Shown: piece by piece, positions 18,243-26,927 of the stretch
How the letters are laid out: every line of letters begins with the position of its first letter
Position numbering within the stretch: the first letter of the stretch is position 1
Origin: Bradyrhizobium sp. BR 10289
GTDB taxonomy: Bacteria; Pseudomonadota; Alphaproteobacteria; Rhizobiales; Xanthobacteraceae
Reading direction: 5' to 3'
DNA: 47,581 nucleotides
NCBI RefSeq assembly: GCF_019455385.1
Contig: NZ_JACOFR010000040.1
Coordinates: 1-47,581 of the forward strand
Translations under genes and position numbers: made by a program
Notes under the pieces: model-generated
Database searches by the model: none
What the model saw: only the letters and a program-made list of their open reading frames with translations
Told to the model about the DNA's origin: nothing

Positions 18243-19129
18243 CACTTGCCCTCCCGCTGCTTCATGCGCGGATCGAGAGCGTCGCGGGCGGCGTCGCCGA
18301 TCAGGTTGATGCTGAGGATGGCGATCGAGAGCAAGAGGCCCGGCCAGAAGATCAGCGTCGGCTTGAGCTGAAAATACTGGCGGCCTTCGGCCATGATGTT
18401 GCCCCAGGTCGGCGTCTCCGGCGAGATGCCGGCGCCGAGGAAGGAGAGGATGGCCTCGGTGAGGATCGCGGAGGCGCAGACATAGGTGCCCTGGACGATC
18501 AGCGGCGCGATCGTGTTCGGCATCAGGTGCCGCCACATGATCTTGGGGAGGGACGAGCCGACCGAGATCGCAGCTTCCACATAGGGCTCCTCGCGCGCGG
18601 ACAGCACGACGGAGCGTACCAGCCGCGCCACGCGCGGGATTTCTGGGATGGTGATCGCCACCATCACGGTCCAGATGCTGGCGCCGGACAAGGACACCAC
18701 GGCGATCGCGAGCAGGATGCTCGGCATGGCCATCAGGCCGTCCATGACACGCATCAGGACCGAGTCGACCAGCTTGAAGAAACCGGAGACGAGGCCGATT
18801 GCGAGCCCGATGGCGATCGAGAGGATCGCCGAGCCGATGCCGACCAGCAGCGAGATGCGGCCGCCATAGATGACGCGCGACAGCAGGTCGCGGCCGTAGG
18901 CATCGGTGCCGAGCAGAAATTGCGCCGACGCCGGCTTGAGCCGCTGCGAGGGCGCGAGCTGGACCGGATCATGCGGCGCGATCAGCGGCGCCAGCAGCGA
19001 GATCAGCACGATCAGCGTGAGCAGGATCGTGGCCGCCGCGATGATCGGCGTCGAAGTGAGGAAGCCGAAACGCGGCCGCAGCGGCGACGTGATCGGAATC
19101 GAGGACTGGGGGAGGCTATCGACCGACAT
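18242..19129 (-). CDS. Peptide ABC transporter permease (DppC type)
   Basis: This permease has 295 residues and about six membrane segments. The first is at residues 29-50, and the rest follow after a periplasmic loop with FLLGTDAYGRDLLSRVIYGGR, which is typical of DppC/OppC. The cytoplasmic EAA loop is seen as EAAISVGSSLPKIMWRHLMP. It pairs with the DppB-type permease upstream (16-base gap) to make the translocation pore. It overlaps the ATPase gene by one base. The transported substrate cannot be read from the permease alone. Confidence 0.94.
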   Translation of the reverse strand: MSVDSLPQSSIPITSPLRPRFGFLTSTPIIAAATILLTLIVLISLLAPLIAPHDPVQLAPSQRLKPASAQFLLGTDAYGRDLLSRVIYGGRISLLVGIGSAILSIAIGLAIGLVSGFFKLVDSVLMRVMDGLMAMPSILLAIAVVSLSGASIWTVMVAITIPEIPRVARLVRSVVLSAREEPYVEAAISVGSSLPKIMWRHLMPNTIAPLIVQGTYVCASAILTEAILSFLGAGISPETPTWGNIMAEGRQYFQLKPTLIFWPGLLLSIAILSINLIGDAARDALDPRMKQREGK

Positions 19130-19145
19130 TCTTGTTATCCTTGCC

Positions 19146-20087
19146 TCAGTACCTGATGCGGGGATCGAGCAGCGTGTAGGCGACGTCGATCAGGAGATTG
19201 ACGACGACATAGATCAGCGAGGTCAAAAGGATCATCGCCTGGATCACCGGATAGTCGCGCGCAAGCACCGCATCCACGGTGAGGCGGCCGATGCCGGGGA
19301 TGTTGAACACGCTCTCGGTGACGACGACGCCGGAGATCAGCAGCGCAAAGCCGGTGCCGATCACGGTGATCACGGGCACGGCGGCGTTGCGCAGTGCGTG
19401 CCGCATCATCACCGCGACCTCGTTGATGCCCTTCGCACGCGCGGTTCGGACGTAGTCTTCGCCCAGCACGTCGAGCATGGCCGCGCGCGTCATGCGCGCG
19501 ATCAGCGCGATATAGATGAAGGAGAGCGCGCAGGTCGGCAGGATGATGCGCTCGAAGAACGGGCCAAAGCCGTTGAAGATGCTGCGGAAGCCCTGCACCG
19601 GCACCCAGCGCAAATCGATCGCGAAAATCTCGATCAGGATGTAGCCGACCACGAACACCGGCACCGAGAAGCCGAGCACGGAGAGGCCCATCACGAAGCG
19701 GTCGATCCAGGTGCCGTGCTTCCATGCCGCGATGACGCCGAGCGGCACCGCGACGATGACGGCGAGGATGATGGTGCACAGCGCGATCGAGATCGAGGGC
19801 TCGACGCGCTGGCCGATCATCTTGATGACCGGCAGGTTGGAGATCAGCGACGTCCCGAGATCGCCGTGCAGCAGCTTGTTCACCCACGTGATGAACTGCA
19901 CGATCAGGGGCTCGTTGAGGCCGAGCGACTCGCGGATGCGCTCCAGCCGTTCCGGCGTCGCGTTGTCGCCGGCGAGGATCGCGGCGGGATCGCCCGGCGT
20001 CAGCCGCAGCAGCAGGAACACGAACAGCGCGACGACGCCCATCACGGGCACCGCGGCCAGAACGCGTCGAATGAGATAACCTAGCAT
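19146..20087 (-). CDS. Peptide ABC transporter permease (DppB type)
   Basis: This 313-residue inner-membrane permease begins MLGYLIRRVLAAVPVMGVVA, the standard opening of DppB/OppB proteins, with a first membrane segment at residues 8-29. The conserved DPAAILAGDNATPE segment follows. The EAA loop is present as TARAKGINEVAVMMRHALRN. It heads the minus-strand transporter operon. The 181 bases before it contain a bidirectional hairpin terminator, so the operon probably has its own promoter and is not simply read through from the riboswitch-controlled oxidase gene. Confidence 0.94.
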   Translation of the reverse strand: MLGYLIRRVLAAVPVMGVVALFVFLLLRLTPGDPAAILAGDNATPERLERIRESLGLNEPLIVQFITWVNKLLHGDLGTSLISNLPVIKMIGQRVEPSISIALCTIILAVIVAVPLGVIAAWKHGTWIDRFVMGLSVLGFSVPVFVVGYILIEIFAIDLRWVPVQGFRSIFNGFGPFFERIILPTCALSFIYIALIARMTRAAMLDVLGEDYVRTARAKGINEVAVMMRHALRNAAVPVITVIGTGFALLISGVVVTESVFNIPGIGRLTVDAVLARDYPVIQAMILLTSLIYVVVNLLIDVAYTLLDPRIRY

Positions 20088-20177
20088 GCACCTATCTCCG
20101 GCTGCGGACTATGTGGCGCCGCAAGGCGCCCGTGGATTCGATCGTGTCTATCATGCGCGCCTGTCATTCGGGCAGGG

Positions 20178-20202
20178 AAAGCCGGCCGGAGATGCCGGCT
20201 TT
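20178..20202. terminator. Bidirectional hairpin terminator
   Basis: A perfect 9-bp stem (aaagccggc at 20178-20186 and gccggcttt at 20194-20202) encloses a 7-base loop. A-tracts and T-tracts flank the GC core on both strands, as expected of an intrinsic terminator. It lies after the DadA-like gene and before the transporter operon, both on the minus strand, and would separate the two transcripts. Confidence 0.65.
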
Positions 20203-20268
20203 TCGGGGCAAATAGTGTGCCAAGGCCGGGGCAGTCGCAAGGGGCCGCCCGGCGTTGGCATCGGCCAC

Positions 20269-21570
20269 TCAGGATGCATGTCGGTACTCGCGCTCAACCC
20301 TGAGTGAAGGTGCTGTCGGCGGCGCGTTGAGCCCGCGCCAGCCGTCGACGGTTCCCGCAATCATCTGAGCGGTTGCGGCCGACAGGGTCCAGCCGAGATG
20401 GCCGTGACCGGTGTTGAAGAACACGCCCGGCATCCGGCCTGCGCGCACCACCGGCATCATGTTCGGCATCATCGGACGCAGTCCGGCCCACGGAATGACG
20501 CGCGAGGTTTCGACGGAAGGAAAATTGCTGCGCACCCAGTCGACCAGCGGCTGCACGCGGTCGGCGCGGATGTCGCGGTTGAAGTCGTTGAACTCGGCGG
20601 TGCCGGCAACACGAAAGCGATCCGCGCCGAGCCGGCTGGTGACGATCTTGGCGGCCTCGTCGAGCAGGCTGACGGTCGGCGTCGCGTTGCGGCTCGCGTC
20701 CGTGTCGAGCTGCACGGTGATCGAATAGCCCTTCACCGGATAGACATTGACGCGCTCGCCGAGCATCGCCGCAAAGTGGCGGCTGGCAACGCCGGCGCAG
20801 ACGACGACGCCATCCGCCTTCAGCGTGCCGCGCGCGGACGCTGCGGCATCGCTGGCGGCAAGATCCGTCCAGCCAAGCACGAAGCCGCCGCTGGCCTGCG
20901 CGATGGAATCGATGTTGGCGTCGTGGATGAAGGTTGCGCCGCGGCGCTTGCAGGCCTCCGCCAGCCCGCGCGTGAACTTGTGGATATCGCCGGTCGCATC
21001 CGAGGGCGTATAGAAGCCGCCGTAATAATCCTTGCGCAGTGTCGGCTCGATGCTGCGGATCTCGTCCGGCGTCACCGGACGGCGATCGAGACCGCCCTCC
21101 TGCAACAGCGCGTTGACGCGCAGGCCGGAGTCAAAACCCTTCTTGTCGTGATAGATGTGGAGGATGCCGCGGCGTTCGAGATCGAAGTCGATGCCTTCGC
21201 GCTCCGCGATCTCGAACAGATATTTGCGGGCTTCGATCGCAAGGCGCGTCGTCTCGACTGTGTTGGCGCGGTAATTGCCGATATTGGCGACGAACTCGCT
21301 CATCCACGAATATTTGTGCCAGTTCGGCCGCGGGTTCATCAGGAGCGGCGCATCGCGCCGGAACATCCAGCGCAGGCCTTTGAGGATCGTCGCGGTCGAG
21401 TTCCACACCTCGGCATTGCTGGCGGAGAGTTGTCCGCCATTGGCGAAGGAAGTCTCCATCGCGGCGTAGCGGTGCTTGTCGAGCACCGTCACTTCGAAGC
21501 CGCGTTCGAGTAGGGCATAGGCAGTCGTCACGCCGGTGATGCCGGCGCCGATGATGGCGATATGGGTCAT
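20269..21570 (-). CDS. DadA-like FAD-dependent D-amino acid dehydrogenase / glycine-type oxidase
   Basis: This FAD-dependent oxidoreductase of 433 residues belongs to the DAO family (COG0665) and is closest in look to D-amino acid dehydrogenase DadA. The ADP-binding motif IIGAGITGVTTAY lies at residues 6-18, and the C-terminal GHGHLGWTLSAATAQMIAG is the FAD-contacting signature of DadA. The family oxidises D-amino acids, glycine or sarcosine to 2-oxoacids and ammonia, passing electrons to quinone or oxygen. I start at 21570 with GGGAG about 14 bases upstream. The leader carries a tandem glycine riboswitch, so glycine or a glycine-yielding compound is a likely substrate. This is inference from regulation. 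Confidence 0.88.
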   Translation of the reverse strand: MTHIAIIGAGITGVTTAYALLERGFEVTVLDKHRYAAMETSFANGGQLSASNAEVWNSTATILKGLRWMFRRDAPLLMNPRPNWHKYSWMSEFVANIGNYRANTVETTRLAIEARKYLFEIAEREGIDFDLERRGILHIYHDKKGFDSGLRVNALLQEGGLDRRPVTPDEIRSIEPTLRKDYYGGFYTPSDATGDIHKFTRGLAEACKRRGATFIHDANIDSIAQASGGFVLGWTDLAASDAAASARGTLKADGVVVCAGVASRHFAAMLGERVNVYPVKGYSITVQLDTDASRNATPTVSLLDEAAKIVTSRLGADRFRVAGTAEFNDFNRDIRADRVQPLVDWVRSNFPSVETSRVIPWAGLRPMMPNMMPVVRAGRMPGVFFNTGHGHLGWTLSAATAQMIAGTVDGWRGLNAPPTAPSLRVEREYRHAS

Positions 21571-21638
21571 GAGACTTTCGGGGCTCCCGTGAGTTAGAGA
21601 CGGCTGACCGCCGGCCACATGGCCGTTGGCGGCGCCCC

Positions 21639-21856
21639 ATCTGTCACGGTTACCTGAGAGCTTGATCCGCTGCGGACCTCGGGAGGTCAGCCTTCGGACT
21701 ATCCCCTTCGGTGGACGTCACGACCTTCAGCTCGTGCCGTCTCTCTCCAGATCGTCCTGACGATACAGTCCTTTTGCCTGAGAGTTTCCGGGGCGGTTGC
21801 TCCGTCGGCGCCGCAAAGAGGGCCAAAACCCTCGTTGCGATCTCTCCCGCATCGTC
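21639..21856 (-). promoter_or_regulatory. Tandem glycine riboswitch in the leader of the DadA-like gene
   Basis: Read on the minus strand, two glycine aptamers lie end to end. Aptamer I (21856-21759) has a P1 stem gacgat/atcgtc, the conserved GGGAGAGA near its start, CGACGGAGCAACC in the core and ACTCTCAGGCAAAAGGACT at the end. Aptamer II (21752-21639) has a P1 stem atctg/cagat, CTGGAGAGAGAC at the start, CACCGAAGGGG in the core and AGCTCTCAGGTAACCGTGACA at the end. Only six bases separate the two P1 stems. This matches the cooperative glycine riboswitch class, which normally turns on glycine-catabolic genes when glycine binds. The expression platform would lie in the 68 bases before the ATG, where GGCCATGTGGCC can fold. 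Confidence 0.92.
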
Positions 21857-21954
21857 GCGTGGACCAGCGAGCAGTACGATGCGCCTCATTTTTAGACAAG
21901 GCTAAATTTCGACCGCTTCTGCCGACGTATTGTGCAGTGCGAAATTGATTCAAA

Positions 21955-23085
21955 TTAGTCCAGCGTCGCCAGCAGTCCCGCCATCAGCCGGCCGCGCTCG
22001 ACCAGGCTCTCGACCTCGATGAACTCCTCGAGCGTGTGGCCGTTGCCGCCGCGCACGCCGAGGCCGTCGAGAGTCGGAATGCCCATCGCGCCGGTAAAGT
22101 TGCCGTCGGATCCGCCGCCGGAGCTCGCGTGCGGTAATTCCGCGCCGAGAGATTTGGCGATGCCGCGCGCCTTCTCATACAGCGCCATGGTGCCGGCATC
22201 CGGCTCCCACACCGGCCGTGTCACGCCGCGCGTCACCTTGAAAGTCACGTCGTTCGCCGTGCCCGACAGCGCCAGCATCCGCTCGACGCCGCGGTCGAGA
22301 TCGGCCTGGCGCTTGGCCATCGACAGCGCCTCGCCGGTGGCAGTGGTGGCAACGCAATTGACCCATTGGCCGCCATGCACGACGCCGACCGAGAAGGTGC
22401 AGTCCTCCGTCGTCATCGCGTCGATCGCAAGAATCTGCCGCGCCATCTCGCGGATCGCCGAGCGTCCCGCCGACAGCGTTGCGCCGGCATGGCTCGGCCG
22501 GCCCGTCGCTTCGAGATTGAAGCGCGCGATCGCGTAGCGTCCGGTGGTGACGCCGTTGTCGGCGCGGCCGGGCTCGGGCACCAGCACGTATTTGTTGCGC
22601 GCCGCTTCCGCCTCGATGATGTCGCGCGTCGAGGGCGTGCCGACTTCCTCGTCCGGCGTGAACAGGATGGTGATCGGCAGCGGCGTCGTGAAGGACGCGC
22701 GCGCCAGCTGCCGGATCGCCTCCAGCGAGAGGTAATTGCCGCCCTTCATGTCGTAGATGCCGGGGCCGTAGCAACGGTTGCCTTCGCGGCGCCACTTCAA
22801 CTTCTCGATGGTGCCGACCGGGTGGACGGTATCCATGTGCCCGGCGATCAGGATGCCCGGCTCGCCTTGCTTCGGATGCGGGAAACGCGCGCGGATGACG
22901 CCGCCAAAGCCCTGGCGACCGGCGATGCGCTCGATGGTCGCACCCATGATCGCCATGTCCCGCGCTGCGATATCGAGCATGCGGTCCACGGCACCCGCGT
23001 CCCAGGTCGGGCTTTCGCATTCCACCCAGGTGCGCAGGCCTTCAAGCATGGCCTCGGAATCGAAGGGAAGGTTGGCTGGATTCAT
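21955..23085 (-). CDS. M20 family metallopeptidase, glutamate carboxypeptidase (CPG2)-like
   Basis: The enzyme has 376 residues and follows the M20A di-zinc pattern: His83 and Asp85 in AGHMDTVHP, Asp112 in IYDMKGG as the bridging ligand, Glu146-Glu147 in TPDEEVGT, and a C-terminal histidine in GNGHTLEE. CPG2-type enzymes cleave C-terminal glutamate or other amino acids from peptides or folates. I start at MNPANLPF (23085); the longer open frame upstream looks non-coding. No signal peptide is seen, so it is cytoplasmic. It lies upstream of the riboswitch and DadA-like gene on the same strand, and diverges from the substrate-binding protein genes. It is thus well placed to hydrolyse what the transporter imports. 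Confidence 0.9.
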   Translation of the reverse strand: MNPANLPFDSEAMLEGLRTWVECESPTWDAGAVDRMLDIAARDMAIMGATIERIAGRQGFGGVIRARFPHPKQGEPGILIAGHMDTVHPVGTIEKLKWRREGNRCYGPGIYDMKGGNYLSLEAIRQLARASFTTPLPITILFTPDEEVGTPSTRDIIEAEAARNKYVLVPEPGRADNGVTTGRYAIARFNLEATGRPSHAGATLSAGRSAIREMARQILAIDAMTTEDCTFSVGVVHGGQWVNCVATTATGEALSMAKRQADLDRGVERMLALSGTANDVTFKVTRGVTRPVWEPDAGTMALYEKARGIAKSLGAELPHASSGGGSDGNFTGAMGIPTLDGLGVRGGNGHTLEEFIEVESLVERGRLMAGLLATLD

Positions 23086-23276
23086 CTCAATGTCTCTCAA
23101 GCTGCGAAAGGTGGAACGCGCATTGCATTGGCGCGGACAGGACGAGCGGAGAGCGTTGTAGAGCCAAACCGATCTTTGTGGAGCCCGTGCGCGCGATGCC
23201 ATGGGCTGCACCGAAACCGGATTGACGCGCTCAAGACTGTCTGCAAGTCTCGAAAAGATAAAGGCATTGCATGAGC

Positions 23277-23289
23277 TTAGGTCGCCTAA
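23277..23289. promoter_or_regulatory. Short dyad in the divergent M20 / binding-protein promoter region
   Basis: TTAGG and CCTAA flank a tcg spacer (23277-23281 and 23285-23289) about 65 bases upstream of the binding-protein ATG. A dyad of this size in the 268-base divergent region could be an operator, but no regulator gene is adjacent and a chance occurrence is possible. Confidence 0.25.
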
Positions 23290-23353
23290 AGAACGAACCG
23301 GATGCTCAACCAATAACCCGCCTTTGACCAGTTTCACGTCAGGAGAAACTTTA

Positions 23354-24964
23354 ATGTTGAGCTTAATGCGCCGGGGGCGTCGCGCGTTCGCCTCCAAACT
23401 TGCGCTGTCGGTCGTCGCGCTTTCGACCGCACTGGCTTCGCCCGTGCTCGCGGCCGGCAAGACCATCACGGCAGTGATGCATTCGGATCTGCGCATCATC
23501 GATCCGATCTTCACCACGGCCTACATCACCCGTGACCATGGCTACATGGTCTACGACACGCTGCTTGCTCCCGATTCGAACTTCAAGATCCAGCCGCAGA
23601 TGGCGGACTGGAAGATTTCCGACGACAAGCTCACCTACACCTTCACGCTGCGTGACGGCCTGAAGTGGCATGACGGCACGCCGGTGACGGCGGAGGACTG
23701 CGTCGCCTCGCTGAAGCGCTGGGCCGCGGTCGACGGCATGGGCCAGAAGCTCATGGACTTCACCGCGAGCCTCGAGGCGACCGACGCCAAGACCATCACG
23801 TTGAAGCTGAAGGAGCCCTACGGCCTCGTGCTCGACTCCATCGGCAAGCCGTCGTCGCGCGTCGCCTTCATGATGCCGAAGCGCCTCGCCGAAACGCCGC
23901 CGGACAAGCAGATCCCGGAGCAGATCGGCTCCGGTCCTTTCAAGTTCGTGCAGGGCGAATTCCAGCCCGGCGTGAAGGCGGTCTACGTCAAGAACACCGA
24001 CTACGTGCCGCGCAAGGAGCCGGCGAACTGGACCTCGGGCGGCAAGGTGGTGAAGGTCGATCGCGTCGAATGGATCACCATGCCGGACTCGCAGACCGCG
24101 GTGAACGCGCTGCAGTCGGGCGACATCGACTTCATGGAGAACCTGCCGTACGACATGCTACCGCTGCTGGAAGCGAACAAGGATCTCACGATCGAGGTCC
24201 TGAACAAGTTCGGCTACCAGACGCTCGGCCGGATGAACTTCCTTTATCCGCCGTTCGACAACCCGAAGGTGCGCCGTGCCGCCTTCCTGGCGCTGAATCA
24301 GAAGGACGTGCTCGACGCGCTGGTCGGCAACGCGAAATATCAGAAGATCTGCGGCGCGTTCTTCGTCTGCGACACGCCATTCGCGACCGAAGTCGGCGCC
24401 GAGACCCTGGTGAAGGGCGGTGGCATGGCGGAAGCCAAGAAGGCGCTCGCCGAGTCCGGCTATGACGGTACGCCGATTGCGATCATGGCGCCCGGCGACG
24501 TCACCACGCTCAAGGCTCAGCCGATCGTTTCGGCCCAGTTGCTGCGCGAAGCCGGCTTCAAGGTCGACCTGCAGGCGACCGATTGGCAGACGGTGGTGAG
24601 CCGTAGAGCCAGCCAGAAGCCGCCGAAGGAGGGCGGCTGGAACATGTTCTTCACCAACTGGGTCGCGGCCGACGTCTCCAACCCGATCGCCAACCTGTCG
24701 ATCGGCGGGCAGGGGAAGAAGGGCGGCTGGTTCGGCTGGGCGGAAGACGCCAAGATCGAGAAGCTCAAGGACGACTTCGTCCGCGCTGCCTCGCTCGACG
24801 AGCAGAAGAAGATCGCGACCGAGATCCAGAAGGAAGCCTACGATCAGGTGCTCTACATTCCGCTGGGGCAGTATCTGCTGCCGAGCGGCTGGCGCAAATC
24901 GCTGACCGGCGTGCTCGACGGCCCCGCAACGCCGCTGTTCTGGAACGTCGACAAGTCGGAGTGA
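23354..24964 (+). CDS. Peptide ABC transporter substrate-binding protein, copy 1 (SBP family 5)
   Basis: This family 5 periplasmic binding protein has 536 residues (DppA/OppA-like). A Sec signal peptide with RRGRRAFASKLALS and a hydrophobic core ends near residue 33 (SPVLA-AGK), giving a mature protein of 503 residues. SBP_bac_5 features are the YDTLL segment near residue 60, LTYTFTLRDGLKWHDGTPVTAED and VRRAAFLALNQKDVLDA. AGGAG lies eight bases before the ATG. It is followed after 113 bases by a close paralogue on the same strand. Its partners are the permeases and fused ATPase transcribed on the other strand from 20087. Likely ligands are di- or oligopeptides, but this is not certain. Confidence 0.93.
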   Translation: MLSLMRRGRRAFASKLALSVVALSTALASPVLAAGKTITAVMHSDLRIIDPIFTTAYITRDHGYMVYDTLLAPDSNFKIQPQMADWKISDDKLTYTFTLRDGLKWHDGTPVTAEDCVASLKRWAAVDGMGQKLMDFTASLEATDAKTITLKLKEPYGLVLDSIGKPSSRVAFMMPKRLAETPPDKQIPEQIGSGPFKFVQGEFQPGVKAVYVKNTDYVPRKEPANWTSGGKVVKVDRVEWITMPDSQTAVNALQSGDIDFMENLPYDMLPLLEANKDLTIEVLNKFGYQTLGRMNFLYPPFDNPKVRRAAFLALNQKDVLDALVGNAKYQKICGAFFVCDTPFATEVGAETLVKGGGMAEAKKALAESGYDGTPIAIMAPGDVTTLKAQPIVSAQLLREAGFKVDLQATDWQTVVSRRASQKPPKEGGWNMFFTNWVAADVSNPIANLSIGGQGKKGGWFGWAEDAKIEKLKDDFVRAASLDEQKKIATEIQKEAYDQVLYIPLGQYLLPSGWRKSLTGVLDGPATPLFWNVDKSE

Positions 24965-24966
24965 CG

Positions 24967-25033
24967 GAAGGGCGCGCGTCCCGCGCCTTTCGTCTCGATC
25001 ATCTCGCGGCGCCGCTGTCGTCAGCGGCGCCGC
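24967..25033. repeat. Two strong hairpins between the tandem binding-protein genes
   Basis: The first hairpin pairs 24967-24976 with 24982-24991 (10 bp, one GU). The second pairs 25006-25017 with 25022-25033, a perfect 12-bp stem with a tcgt loop. The second ends 44 bases before the next ATG. Weaker versions of both occur after the second gene (26711-26727 and about 26733-26757). They may limit read-through or protect the mRNA. Confidence 0.7.
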
Positions 25034-25077
25034 CCGCAACAGGGTTTTGGCAGGCGACCTTCAGCAGGAGAGCTTCG

Positions 25078-26691
25078 ATGTTCCCATTCGTGCGTCGTGC
25101 GTTCGCCTCCAGATTTGCGCTTTCGATCCTGGTGCTTTCGCCCCTGGTCTTTTCCGCTCCGGCCTCGCCGGTTCTCGCCGCCGGCAAGACCATCACCGCG
25201 GTGATGCATTCCGATCTGCGCGTCCTCGATCCGATCTTCACCAGCGCCTATATCTCGCGTGACCATGGCTACATGGTCTACGACACGCTCCTTGCGACGG
25301 ATTCGAACTTCAAGGTCCAGCCGCAGATGGCGGACTGGACAATCTCAGACGACAAGCTGACCTACACCTTCACGCTGCGCGACGGCCTGAAATGGCATGA
25401 CGGCACGCCCGTCACCGCGGAAGATTGCGTTGCCTCCCTGAAGCGCTGGGCCGCCGTCGACGGCATGGGGCAGCAGATGATGCTGTTCACCGCGAGCCTC
25501 GAAGCGACCGACCCCAGGACCATCACGTTGAAGCTGAAGGAGCCCTACGCGCTCGTGCTGGACTCGATCGGCAAGCCGTCCTCGCGTGTGCCCTTCATGA
25601 TGCCGAAGCGTCTCGCCGAGACGCCGGTGGAAAAGCAGATCCCCGAGCAGATCGGCTCCGGCCCGTTCAAGTTCGTGCAGGCTGAGTTCCAGCCCGGGGT
25701 GAAGTCGATCTACGTCAAGAACACCGACTACGTGCCGCGCAAGGAGCCGGCGAGCTGGACCGCCGGCGGCAAGGTGGTGAAGGTCGACCGTGTCGAATGG
25801 ATCACCATGCCGGACGCGCAGACGGCGTTGAACGCGCTGCAGTCGGGCGATGTCGACTTCATGGAAAATCCCGCCATCGAGATGTTGCCCGCCATCGAAG
25901 CCGACAAGGAGCTCAAGGTCGAGATCCTGAACAAGTTCGGATTCCAGACCGGCGCACGGATGAACTTCCTTCATCCGCCCTTCGACAACGTCAAGGTCCG
26001 CCGCGCGGCCTTCCTGGCGATGAAGCAGAAGGACGTGCTCGATGCGATGATCGGCAATCCCAAATACTACAAGACCTGCGCGGCGGCCTTCATCTGCGAC
26101 ACCCCGTTCGCGACGGAGGTCGGCGGCGAGACGCTAGCGAAGGGCGGCGACATCGCTGCGGCCAGGAAGGCGCTCGCCGAATCCGGTTACGACGGCACGC
26201 CCGTCGTGCTGATGGCGCCGGGCGACGTGCTGACGCTGAAGGCGCAGCCGATCGTGGTGGCCCAGCAGCTGCGCGACGCCGGCTTCAAGGTCGACCTGCA
26301 GGCCACCGACTGGCAGACCGTGGTGAGCCGGCGCGCCAGCATGAAGCCCCCGAAGGAGGGCGGCTGGAACATGTTCATCACCAACTGGGTCAGCGCCGAC
26401 GCGTCGAACCCGATCTCCAACGTCGCCGTCGGCGGGCAGGGCAAGAAGGGCGGTTGGTTCGGCTGGCCGGAGGACGCCAGGATCGAGAAGCTCAAGGACG
26501 ATTTCGTTCACGCAATCTCGCTCGACGAGCAGAAGAAGATCGCGACCGAGATCCAGAAGGAAGCCTACGATCAGGTGCTGTACATGCCGCTCGGCCAGTA
26601 TCAGGTGCCCAGCGCCTGGCGCAAGTCGCTGACCGGTGTGCTCGACGGCCCGGCGACCCCGGTGTTCTGGAATATCGACAAGACCGAGTAG
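25078..26691 (+). CDS. Peptide ABC transporter substrate-binding protein, copy 2 (SBP family 5)
   Basis: This 537-residue periplasmic binding protein is a close paralogue of the gene before it. The signal peptide (residues 1-34, ending SPVLA-AGK) differs from that of copy 1, but the mature parts are both 503 residues and align without gaps, by eye above 80% identical. Differences cluster in the central part (for example AIEMLPAIEADKELK against YDMLPLLEANKDLT) and could alter ligand preference. AGGAG lies a few bases before the ATG. A tandem duplication is the simplest origin. The two proteins probably serve the same membrane complex. Confidence 0.93.
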   Translation: MFPFVRRAFASRFALSILVLSPLVFSAPASPVLAAGKTITAVMHSDLRVLDPIFTSAYISRDHGYMVYDTLLATDSNFKVQPQMADWTISDDKLTYTFTLRDGLKWHDGTPVTAEDCVASLKRWAAVDGMGQQMMLFTASLEATDPRTITLKLKEPYALVLDSIGKPSSRVPFMMPKRLAETPVEKQIPEQIGSGPFKFVQAEFQPGVKSIYVKNTDYVPRKEPASWTAGGKVVKVDRVEWITMPDAQTALNALQSGDVDFMENPAIEMLPAIEADKELKVEILNKFGFQTGARMNFLHPPFDNVKVRRAAFLAMKQKDVLDAMIGNPKYYKTCAAAFICDTPFATEVGGETLAKGGDIAAARKALAESGYDGTPVVLMAPGDVLTLKAQPIVVAQQLRDAGFKVDLQATDWQTVVSRRASMKPPKEGGWNMFITNWVSADASNPISNVAVGGQGKKGGWFGWPEDARIEKLKDDFVHAISLDEQKKIATEIQKEAYDQVLYMPLGQYQVPSAWRKSLTGVLDGPATPVFWNIDKTE

Positions 26692-26710
26692 GTCGGTCTG
26701 AACAAGCGAA

Positions 26711-26727
26711 GGGTGCGTTCCGCACCC
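26711..26727 (+). terminator. Hairpin after the second binding-protein gene
   Basis: A perfect 7-bp stem gggtgcg/cgcaccc with a 3-base loop begins 19 bases after the stop. There is no clear T-tract, so termination efficiency is uncertain. It corresponds in position to the first hairpin after copy 1. Confidence 0.45.
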
Positions 26728-26927
26728 CATCACCACACGGCGCGGTAGTCATCAGCGGCGCCGTTGTCTTTTGCGTCTCTGCTTCAGCGAATGTCGGGGA
26801 GCTTTTAACTCTTCCAGCTTCCAATCATTGCTATTTATTTCCAATCTGAAATAGATGGTTTGTCTTCGCGCATCAGTTTCCCTTTCTCCCTTTGATTCCC
26901 GTGGCTTTCGATTTTGCACTTCAGGCG

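Noticed and set aside
18906..20084. 392-codon plus-strand frame opposite the permeases
   Set aside because: His/Asp-rich shadow of two membrane-protein genes; no signal or domain.
22366..23274. Plus-strand frame opposite the CPG2-like M20 gene
   Set aside because: Antisense to a gene with complete zinc ligands; no family resemblance.
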